Shown in pieces: positions 1 through 7,826 of a stretch of DNA of 64,000 nucleotides. The notes beneath the pieces are model-generated. The model saw nothing but the letters and a program-made list of their open reading frames with translations, was not told the origin of the DNA and ran no database searches. This DNA comes from Cantharellus purpuraceus (taxonomy: Eukaryota; Basidiomycota; Agaricomycetes; Cantharellales; Hydnaceae). The stretch is from positions 310,001 through 374,000 of the forward strand of contig JALBUN010000003.1 of the NCBI GenBank assembly GCA_025174535.1. The letters run 5' to 3'. Within the stretch, counting starts at the first letter, position 1, and the number at the start of each line of letters is the position of its first letter. The position numbers were made by a program, and so were the translations under genes.

Positions 1-3
1 TTC

Positions 4-1152
4 ATGACCCTTCTCCATCGCCGTCTGTCCACCGGAGCTGCACCACCTACTCTTCTGTCCCAACCGGCCACATTTGGGTCCCACCCAGTACTATTCACCA
101 CTACATTTGGTGTTCTGTACCCATCTCTGGCGGCCCTTTCCTTCATTCCAGTCTACGGATACTTTTACTTCACAGACTCTTCCACAGCCTTTCTCGTAGG
201 TCCCTATGTCACGTCGCTGATACGCAAACCTCTCCCATTTTCCCGGCACGGACGAACTGTGGAAGATGTACTCGACAATGCTTTGAGCGGTTTTATGAAA
301 ACAAGCTGGTGGCTTTGGAGTAAATGGAAGGGAGGGCAGACGAATGAGCGTCAGGGTGATGAGATCACAACAGAAATTTTGGAGGAACTTGATGCGAAAG
401 GGCGCTGGATAGATACAGCACGAGCTCTCAGGAATCATCTTGAGGAATTGAAGGATCTCCCTGCCACATTGCAAGCTGCGCCTCGCATCTGGAGGAAGTG
501 GACAAAGGGTGGAGAGGGCGAGGGAGAAGGGGAGGATGTCGCGAGAGAAGTTCCAGAGGACCTTCAGGCGAACGGGAGCTGGAGTAAGACCACACAGACA
601 TTGATGAATCATCTTGGGGAGATGAGGGGCCACATTGTCGCAGTCCAAGCTGAGCCTCGCTTTTGGACAAAATGGACGGGAGAGAAAGAGGTTGAAGCTG
701 TCGAAGAGGGTGAAGAGAGTGAAGCCGAGGGTGGAGTGGATGGGATCAAAAGAGAAGTTCCCCTTCAGGCGAACGAGAGCTGGAAAGAAATAACACAGGT
801 ATTGATGAATCGTCTTGTGGAAATGAAGGATCATACTATTGCTGGGCTCGCTGAACATAACCTCCCGGTGGGTTTGAACGCAGACAAGTTACGAGAGTGG
901 AAGGGCCAAGCCATCGAGAGCTTGCCTGGATTTGACGAGGTTATCGCACCCAAGAATGGCACGATGAAGGCCATGACAGATGCAGTAGCAGCATACGTCG
1001 TTGTCAAAGTGAGTCAAAAGTCCTCACCTCACTACACCCATGCTGATAGTAGGCAGGTGTCAGCCCCTTTGCGCCTAGCAGCGAGCTTGTTCTTCACACC
1101 TAAAGTAGCACGACTATTGGAACGTCGCTGGAAGGCAATCTTCAGGAAATAA
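4..1152 (+). CDS. FAM210/DUF1279-like mitochondrial protein (tentative), with internal repeats
   Basis: Open frame from an ATG at 4 to TAA at 1150-1152. A 48-nt GT-AG intron fits at 1009-1056 (GTGAGT donor, TGCTGAT branch-like site, GGCAG acceptor). Its length is a multiple of three, so both spliced and unspliced forms stay open. Splicing joins AAYVVVK to VSAPLRLAASLFFTPKVAR, which resembles the C-terminal part of DUF1279/FAM210 proteins (AY.V.K...PLR......TP); that resemblance is the only basis for the name. The first 70 residues are rich in R, S and T with a hydrophobic stretch around residues 36-60, compatible with mitochondrial targeting plus a membrane segment. Residues about 120-290 hold three related 45-60-residue units with a W-x(5)-T-x(2)-L-x-N-x-L core, separated by Glu/Gly-rich linkers. 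An upstream exon beyond the window edge cannot be excluded. Confidence 0.55.
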   Translation: MTLLHRRLSTGAAPPTLLSQPATFGSHPVLFTTTFGVLYPSLAALSFIPVYGYFYFTDSSTAFLVGPYVTSLIRKPLPFSRHGRTVEDVLDNALSGFMKTSWWLWSKWKGGQTNERQGDEITTEILEELDAKGRWIDTARALRNHLEELKDLPATLQAAPRIWRKWTKGGEGEGEGEDVAREVPEDLQANGSWSKTTQTLMNHLGEMRGHIVAVQAEPRFWTKWTGEKEVEAVEEGEESEAEGGVDGIKREVPLQANESWKEITQVLMNRLVEMKDHTIAGLAEHNLPVGLNADKLREWKGQAIESLPGFDEVIAPKNGTMKAMTDAVAAYVVVKVSQKSSPHYTHADSRQVSAPLRLAASLFFTPKVARLLERRWKAIFRK

Positions 1153-1189
1153 ATTAAAGGCGAAAGCTGAAACATGAAGTGTGTTATAA

Positions 1190-1500
1190 TCTTTGAATCC
1201 CTCTGCTTGATATCTTACTGCTGCATGCCATCCAGGTGGTTGAATTTGTTCAATTCCTCTCCCAAGTCTGCCTGCTATAATCGGCATTCTGCAATCCTCT
1301 GCTGCTTGCAATGATGTCATCTTGCGTGTATCCGGGTGAAATCGCACAGAGAAAACTCCTCAGTCTCACCTTTGCCGTTTGCGTAGATGGTACATCGTCT
1401 ACCGCAAGCTCATTGGATTGGATGGCATTATTTTCAGTGTGATAAGCTAGCTTCAAACCAAAAGCCACCAATAGTAATAGCTCTGGCCTGCGGTGCCGCA
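1190..1500 (+). pseudogene. Decayed copy of the 5' end of the TMEM242-like gene
   Basis: This stretch aligns by eye, in order, with about 2730-3080 (leader and first exon of the intact gene at 2936). Shared blocks include a GCCATC-containing block near 1226, CTCACCTTTGCCG near 1367, GCAAGCTCATT near 1404, a TTTTCAG near 1431, and a block starting GCTTCAAACCAAAAGCCACCA near 1450. That last block differs from its counterpart near 2966 at about one base in five. In the copy the Met-Ser-Gly start is missing, so the short open frame here (peptide core ASNQKPP) has no proper initiation. I infer a partial tandem duplication that has decayed. Confidence 0.6.
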
Positions 1501-1999
1501 GCAATTAGTACTCCACACCTCCCAGTCGGAAACGCATGCAGTACTGTGAAATTTCTTTTTATCAAAAGTCCTGTTTTACGTCACGTTGGCCATCCAGGGA
1601 TCATTTCCTAGGTAAAACGAGCATGTTGTTGCGGACTACGGCCACTGATGTTTTTAGTTAGAGTGTACGTCTTCTAAGTTCTCGTCCGTCCACCGGCATG
1701 CATGGGCTCACTGCAGGATTTGGGTGCAAAATGCACGTTCATACCATCAAACCATCACAGAATCTACTTTCTAGTCATGCTTCGCAGTTGTGAACTCTGC
1801 GCAGCCATCCCGAATTGCTAACTTGACCAAATCCCCATGTGATGAAACAGTTGACAGATACATGGTCAAGAGAGGACCCAGCATATAGGTCGACCTCTTG
1901 CGAGTATTCATTACCCATTCGTCGACCTTACATTCCCAGGTAAGAGTTTCTCTTATAAAACGCTATTTTTTTAAAATTTAGGAACATTGTTTGAACAGA

Positions 2000-2092
2000 A
2001 TGAACTTCAAGATCTCTTCAGCTCTGTTGACTGTCGCTCTCATCGCTTCTGAATGAATTGCCGTCGGACACTTGGCTAAGTATCGGGGTTAG
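2000..2092 (+). pseudogene. Short secreted-peptide-like frame interrupted by TGA
   Basis: An ATG at 2000 starts MNFKISSALLTVALIASE, a good signal-peptide shape (basic residue, then hydrophobic core). TGA follows at 2054-2056, and the same frame then reads IAVGHLAKYRG to TAG at 2090. A CTTATAAAA box lies about 50 nt upstream, near 1953. The stop sits where signal cleavage would be expected, so this looks like a small secreted-protein gene broken by a point change, or a chance signal-like frame. No family recognised; no convincing downstream exon was found. Confidence 0.3.
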
Positions 2093-2935
2093 ATGAACAT
2101 CGCCTTACATTCTCACAAAGGGTCCAAAGATCCGGGCTACGATAGTACTGCTAGGCTGGAAATGTCCTCCATGCAAAATCAGTCGGCTTGTTTATCACGG
2201 TATGGTTTGGAATGCTGGCACCATTCGAAAATAGTGTGTTCCGAATTTGAAGGAGACAGAGTATACCTTCAGGGTGCTCGGCCTTCTGCCTCTGGAGAGC
2301 ACTAGTAGTTGGCGCTTCAACAAAAGTCCACATTGGTATCGGAACGTAGGTGAGGCTCTCTGGGTTCGCATCTATGTCTATATGGGATGGACCTGCGCTA
2401 CATATGGCAGTCAAGACATCAGCTGCTAATGCATTTCAACTGAGATGCAACATGCCCGGCAACAGTGTTGCGCCCTGATTCTGAGAACGTCCATTAAGTT
2501 GAAGCTGGAGGCCTCGTGCTTAGCTGTGCAAGTTTTGTAACACCCAAGACGGTTCGAGATTGCCGATTTGTACATCATTGTCTACATATCTATCAGACCT
2601 ATTTAATCTCTGAATCTTTTGCTGAGGGTGATCATCAATCCAAAAACGGAGAGGTTCTCATTAAATTCAGCAAGGTCAAAAAACACACCTGTCCGGAAAC
2701 ACAAGTGACTCCTGCATCCGATCCCTTTTATTATATACTCACCGCTACGCGCCATCTGATCGTCGTTTATGGATGTACAACTCCTCTTACCAGTTGCTTC
2801 CTATATTCGCTCCCAGTTCTTCAGCTCCTTAAAATGACGACATATCTCGGGAACTTTCACACAGGAAACTCCGAGCCTCGCCTTTGCCGTATGGGTTGTC
2901 CGAAGCAAGCTTATTATGCTTTTTCAGAGTCCGAC

Positions 2936-3821
2936 ATGTCTGGCAAATGTGATCATGATGAGCCTGCTTCAAAACAAAAACCACCAACAGCAGTACCTCT
3001 TACACTCGTGAGTCTTTCCTCCTCAAAAGAAGTTGTACAAAGACATTCCAATCAGCCTCTGGGCTAGATAGCACTTGGCGCTACTGCTGTCATCGTGCCT
3101 ATTCTACTTCTGCGCCGCGTACGAGGCACGACATCCAACGCCGCAGAGGGCTTGCAAAATGTGCCTCCACCACCGATCAGACGCGTCTCTTCACATACCA
3201 ATAATATAATTGGGGCAGGAAACTCTGCACTACCCCACCGTCATTTCGAGAGTCTGCGTGCTGTTGACCTACGACAACGACAGGACGTCGGTGAACATAC
3301 GACCCCCAGCCAATCCCGGTTTAGTGGTGGGCTGTATGCACTGAAAGCTTTGGGTATCGCAACATGCATAGTTGGTACGTCTGCCGTCACTGGGGTCTTA
3401 GCCATACGGTGGGCCATGGGTGTGCAGAGCGTGTGTAGCTTCTGCCCTTTGTTCTTCGACGATTTGAGGCTCAATTGTGGTTTATTTCCATCTTTGTCCC
3501 TGCAGGCCGAAGAATTTGCAGCGCGAGTGCGGACTAAAATTCAATCTCTGACGCCGACGCTGTCTTCCCGAATATACCGTACGCTCACATTATATAATTA
3601 CTCACTCATCCTTTTGTAGCTCACCGGATGTATTGCTGAACCCCTTAGGACACCATTCAGAGCCCTCCATGGAAGCAGAGGCAGCCGAGCGGCTATCAAG
3701 GGCTTACGAAGAAGGTGGGTTGGTGCAGTGGATGGCAGTTGTGGAGAAGGAATTGCAGATGGAAGCAGATGATGACCTAAACCGACAGAGAGACAGTGAG
3801 GAGGGGCCAACAGGAACTTGA
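2936..3821 (+). CDS. TMEM242-like mitochondrial inner-membrane protein
   Basis: Four exons: 2936-3007, 3068-3430, 3506-3578, 3661-3821 (222 aa). Introns of 60, 75 and 82 nt have GTGAGT, GTGTGT and GTACGC donors; all phases agree. Start chosen at MSGKCDHDEPASKQKPP because the first membrane segment (PLTLIALGATAVIVPILLL) follows directly and is itself split by intron 1. The second segment, LYALKALGIATCIVGTSAV and onward to MGV, continues into S-AEEFAARVRTKI. This matches the TMEM242 pattern (ALRALGWG....W.ALGV.S..DF...M..I). TMEM242 in animals helps assemble the ATP-synthase c-ring and complex I in the inner mitochondrial membrane; carrying that role to this fungal protein is inference. The acidic C-terminal tail (EEGGLVQWMAVVEKELQ) is typical of the fungal members as I recall them. 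A decayed copy of its 5' end lies at 1190-1500. Confidence 0.75.
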
Positions 3822-4689
3822 ATGCTTATTGTTGTGCTTCTGTATGTTTCCGTTCGTCACCAGCGCTCGGTTGGTACACAATTGATGCTGCTAATACTTG
3901 TTTAAAACACTGTCTAAACATCGGTTTGACAACGTTTCGTGATCATGGGCTCTCTGTTGAGGCAATTGAAGACGGAAACCAGTCCACTCCCCAATATATC
4001 TTTACTGCGAGTCTCTGAAGCGTCAATGCTGATCAAATTCCATTGTGTTCCGCTGAAGGTCAGACTATACTTCGAGGGATCAAAACCACGCCCCACGAAT
4101 GCTCTTTCACATACTCTTCAGCGTCGTAATCGTGTCTCTAAAGCGCACGCCGGTGTTGGAGAAAGCTGTGGATCTTTCGATTCTGAATTCATAACACTAT
4201 TCGATATTCCCAGGTGGCCGGTTCTACTAAGGTATTTCTCTCTTACTCTTCAGAAAAAAGAGTCATCCAGATATATGTTCCCTCCAGTATCCATACCGAG
4301 AAGCGAGACGAAATCGTGGATCACCAGAGACGAGAAAGCATTTGGCAGCTATTACAAGAGTTGATTAGATCTCTTGCATCTCTCTTGGCAAGCAACTCGC
4401 AAGACTATGAGCAATTGCTGTTGTTTTGTGTACCGAGAGGGTTCACAAGGCAAAATCGTTGAGTGTTTTTCAGAGGCACTGGCGGTCTCAGAATATGTTC
4501 AGAAGCGAGCGCGAAGTTCGAACCACGACTAGCGAACCCGTCCACACTATTATTGGTGACTACTTTGTGATGTTTCCTCAGCCGAGACCTCCATCGTTCT
4601 GGCATACCCCTCCTGCCACTTACAGCCTCAGATTTGCGATTCGCAGTTCAAGGTTGCCTTCAGTTCATACAGCGCTACGTACCTATCAT
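3822..4689. other. No supportable gene
   Basis: Several overlapping frames of 60-140 codons run on the plus strand (the longest at 3939-4364), with possible donors and acceptors, but none gives a recognisable family or a consistent exon chain. I see no RNA gene here. Confidence 0.4.
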
Positions 4690-5001
4690 CTACACCTCCC
4701 AGGGCTCCGCATCATACCCCATGTGCGAGCCAGGAACAAGTCTGTCGATGTATGAATTATGGGTTGATGTCAGGTAACTGAAAGCCTGATTTCCTTGAAT
4801 GATCAAAATCAACCAATTGCCATTGATATTCGAAGAGACAAGGCCGTCACCAGTGACAGAGACCTCTAGGATATTGCTCCATCGCACGTCTAGTATATGT
4901 TCAGTTCTGAATTGTCCGAAGTCGCTGTATATTTCCTGGCCTGGAAATTCTGCTTGATTGTATACACGAGAAACGAGGGGAACGCATTCAATAGATTGCA
5001 A
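4690..5001 (-). other. Unclassified minus-strand open frame
   Basis: A 103-codon frame whose middle (ILEVSVTGDGLVSSNING) looks protein-like, with alternating hydrophobic positions. No family recognised. It lies downstream of, and in the same direction as, the kinase-like pseudogene at 5170-5585, so it may be another fragment of a decayed locus. Confidence 0.2.
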
Positions 5002-5169
5002 TAAGCCTTCCAGAACTAGGATTGAGATGAGGGCAACCTCCCTAGGGCCCTATCGTTTTCAGTGGGAGAGGAGACGACGTTCGAAATGACAGATTCCTCC
5101 TCCGGTTTCTTTGTCTTTAGGTAAATGAGAATTTAGCGATGAGCCTAGATTGATGATAGATGGTTCTAG

Positions 5170-5585
5170 TCAGACGAACCCAACACGGTGAAGGCACCAT
5201 GATGTTGATAGTCGTCTTCCTCCTCTAGAGGCTCCTGTGCCTATTAGGGCCGTAGAGTTCGCGTCAGAACAAACTCTGACTAACCCCTCGCTGTTCGCAT
5301 CTATCTCTGCTGTGAACAGTCCGTAGCACCATGCGATAGCTACTGCTTGCATGTGTTCCATCTCTTCGTAAAACCAGGCCTCGCGTGCCAATTTTTGAGA
5401 GACGAGCGAGGTAGGACATATTGACAAGAATTAAGCATGAATGATGAAACGCTGACGGCGTACACCGATCCTACTCTACCACAGCCAAGTCGTTCGTCTT
5501 CTAGTGAGACATCAGACAGAGAATTGCCTTGGGGGAGATGTTGGAGGGCGGATGGGCAGGAAGACCACCTTTCCTCTGGGAGCAT
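5170..5585 (-). pseudogene. Fungal kinase-like protein, frameshifted fragment
   Basis: Read on the minus strand from 5585, one frame carries LGCGRVGSVYAVSV, a protein-kinase glycine-rich loop (GxGxxGxVY). About 45 nt later the homology continues in another frame as LAREAWFYEEMEHMQ followed by AVAIAWCYGLFTAE, the second conserved block of the degenerate kinase-like proteins common in Agaricomycetes. No donor/acceptor pair joins the frames cleanly, and the beta-3 lysine block (..VKVA..) expected between them is missing. The rest of the kinase domain (HRD, DFG) is not visible. I read this as a relic; related debris lies at 30950-31062 and 37609-37690. Confidence 0.55.
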
Positions 5586-6120
5586 TCTAATTTAGGTATG
5601 GCTAGTCGGACAGGTTTTGCTGTGCCTTTAAAGCACGTCAGTGGGACCTGACTTCAATGGGAGACTGTCAATAACAATAAAAGAAGGATGGCTGCAACTC
5701 TGTGAAGGTATAACATAGTACACATGACTTATAACAAGGCTCCCCCATCTCCCATGTCGGATCTACACATCCCACAAACTACCTAAACACAGACCATCTA
5801 TGGCCTAAAGCAACTATAATGGAGCTTATCTATCTATCTACAAGGGCAAGCGAACCTCTCGCCATGCCTACAGTGCCTTACGTAAAGGACACCTATTTAC
5901 TCCACGGCAAACCACAAAAGCCACGCTGAACATATTGCATCGCCTCAGCACAGGCCGAGTTGACCATACACATGCTTCTTTACTAATACAAAAACTACAT
6001 ATTTTGCAAAAGAAACCATTCAATGTAAAGACACTCGCTCCAAGTTACCTAGACCTCGGCCATGATTTAGAAGAAACCAAAGGCAAGTCTCTAGGAAAGA
6101 AGGAAACGAAAAGTTAATCC

Positions 6121-6370
6121 CCTGACGACACAAGCCGGCACTGCAATAGCAAGGTCATCATATCCCTCGACATGCAAGCAGAGGTCAAAGGACGGGGGCG
6201 GCAAAAATTGGCTAACCAATGATGACCGCGGTGCGGTCATTTTAGTGGTTAAACTAAAAAGAACAGATACTACACTTGATCTAAGCCTGTAATAAGAAAA
6301 GTAAATGTTAGTTGCTATATCCACCGAAGGTCTGCTAAGGGGGTACGCACCAAAAGGCCAGAGTGGTAAA
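6121..6370 (-). ncRNA. U2 spliceosomal snRNA, apparently containing an mRNA-type intron
   Basis: The minus strand carries the U2 landmarks in order. They are 5' CTCTGGCCTTTTG (stem I, 5' arm), then GCTTAGATCAAGTGTAGTA with the GTAGTA branch-site pairing element, stem IIa (TTTTAGT/ACTAAAA), stem IIb (TGACCGC/GCGGTCA) and an Sm site AATTTTTG near 6205. The stem-IV loop is TATTGCAGTGCC (binds U2B'' in known U2 RNAs), and closing pairs TGATGAC/GTCGTCA lie near 6121. Between CCTTTTG and GCTTAG, where U2 RNAs are contiguous, lies a 64-nt insert at 6287-6350. It has GTGCGT at its 5' end, CAACTAACATT as branch site, a pyrimidine-rich stretch and TTACAG at its 3' end. Removing it restores the universal CCTTTTGGCTTAGATC. 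Ends are approximate (5' end 6369-6371, 3' end 6119-6123). Mature length would be about 186 nt, close to the usual 185-190. Confidence 0.88.
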
Positions 6371-6395
6371 GAAAAGCAGTACATTGGGCCAGGGC

Positions 6396-6402
6396 TTATA
6401 TA
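6396..6402 (-). promoter_or_regulatory. TATA box of the U2 snRNA gene
   Basis: TATATAA on the minus strand, about 26-32 nt upstream of the inferred U2 5' end, the spacing expected for a TATA-dependent polymerase II promoter. It supports the 5' end chosen near 6370. No snRNA-type proximal element could be recognised. Confidence 0.6.
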
Positions 6403-6703
6403 CCTTTCTTGGGCGTCTATTACCGACGTGCACGGGCCAGCTACGTGGGGGACGGCGTACAATAGGCATATCCGTTCCCTGACTGGCATTGGCGTAATGC
6501 AAAGCGTTACCTATAGAACTTTGTCTATCTTCTCTTCTGAGTATATAAGGAGTTGCAAATTTCAGTTCGATATGCTTTTGCACACGAGGCGTCAATGTGG
6601 TAGTCTCTTTGCGGCGTCTCACGTCAAGCCCAAATCGGAAACAAGCGATAGATATATTTGTGTACTGAAGCAAGAAAAACAAAAATCTGCCCCATCCGCC
6701 ATC

Positions 6704-7404
6704 CTACAACGTCAAATTATACTCATACTCTGCCGACGTATGCTGCGCCAGCCACAACACAATAGCAGACAACATCAACGAGACGTTCTGCGCCACGTTC
6801 GCATAGCCGTAGTAGACGAACCGCTCCTCGTAGTGTTGCACAATATACTTTAGCACCAACACGCTCTACAGCACGAGCGGTTACAGCGCATGTCAAATTG
6901 TCGTGCGACAAGCAACTACTCACAATACTCCCAGCCAGGCCACCTGCCATCAATGTAAACCCTACGAACAAGAACAGCCGCGCCTGCCACACGATTGCCA
7001 GGTCCTGCCCGAACAAGCCCTGCCCCACCAAGCGTTCCTTATCTATCATATTCACCACGAGCAGCCCGAGCGTCGAGCATATTCCCGGAATCCAGTCCAG
7101 GAAAGTGACGTGCACTGGGATAGAGTCATATGGTGCGTCGGGGGGCGGATGGGCATGTGCCGATATGATGGCAGCGTCCCAGAATATCCAATGTGCTAGG
7201 GCAAACTGGCGATTCAGAGAGAAAGAAAAGAAATCGAGGTGCAAGTGTTTAGTTCAGCCGTCGCACAGGGTTGTAGAATCGGCCTCTTACCAAGCCTCCA
7301 GCGACGTATACTCCTATGGCCCGTTTGTGCTTCGCAAGTGGGAGTGTGGGGCACGAGAAGAGGAATATCCGCCGTGGGTCGTACTGTGAGGGCGGTAGTG
7401 CCAT
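6704..7404 (-). CDS. VPS68: Vps68/TMEM50-family (UPF0220) membrane protein
   Basis: Exons 7404-7291, 7205-6924, 6865-6704; introns of 85 and 58 nt (GTAAGA and GTGAGT donors); all phase 0; 185 aa. The core SAHAHPPPDAPYDSIPVHVT, then FLDWIPGICSTLGLLVVN and MIDKER, is the UPF0220 signature. The protein ends with ANVAQNVSLMLSAIVLWLA and EYEYNLTL, also typical. Four membrane segments are visible: around VYVAGGLFALAHWIFWDAA, the ICSTLGLLVVN block, LFLFVGFTLMAGGLAGSI, and the last hydrophobic stretch. In yeast Vps68 works at endosomes/vacuole with Vps55 in protein sorting, and TMEM50 is the animal counterpart; transfer of that role is inference. Start at 7404 chosen because it is the only ATG giving a frame into the first membrane segment. 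It is transcribed toward the U2 gene in the same direction. Confidence 0.88.
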
Positions 7405-7615
7405 GGGGTGGTTGTGAGATCTTGACAGCCGTTACGTAATTCAGCCGCTAATTTGCGGCGGAGTGGAGACGAAGACGAGGACAAGTAACACTTATGTAAA
7501 ACGCTGCGCAGCTGTCGCTGGGTCCGAATTGCATGTCTTTTGAAACCACACGCTGCCTGCAAGTCTGAACAACAAACCCACTTTCTAATGTGCTAGCCAC
7601 AAGCCTTCTAGCAAA

Positions 7616-7717
7616 GCATAGCACATCTGCACGTCGTCCTTCATGTGGCCAAACAGGTCGTTGAACGAACACGGCGGTGCCACACAGCATGAAAGACGAC
7701 GTGCAGATGTGCTATGC
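7616..7717. repeat. Long inverted repeat (30-bp arms)
   Basis: Arms 7616-7645 and 7688-7717 are reverse complements with one mismatch (arm starts GCATAGCACATCTGCACGTC); the spacer is 42 nt. It could fold as a hairpin of about 100 nt. No terminal target-site duplication was identified with confidence. Confidence 0.85.
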
Positions 7718-7749
7718 GCTTCTCAGCAAACTGGTCCAACGAGCCGATG

Positions 7750-7826
7750 CATGAGCACACGGCATGGCCAATTGACAAAGAGGCAACTTCGTGTCACGCA
7801 AAATGAACGACGGCTGTGTGCTCATG
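7750..7826. repeat. Second inverted repeat (14-bp arms)
   Basis: CATGAGCACACGGC at 7750-7763 pairs with GCTGTGTGCTCATG at 7813-7826 (one G-T pair). It follows the previous inverted repeat after only 32 nt. Confidence 0.75.

Noticed and set aside
4505..4535. tRNA B-box-like AGTTCGAACC
   Set aside because: No A box or acceptor stem can be placed around it.
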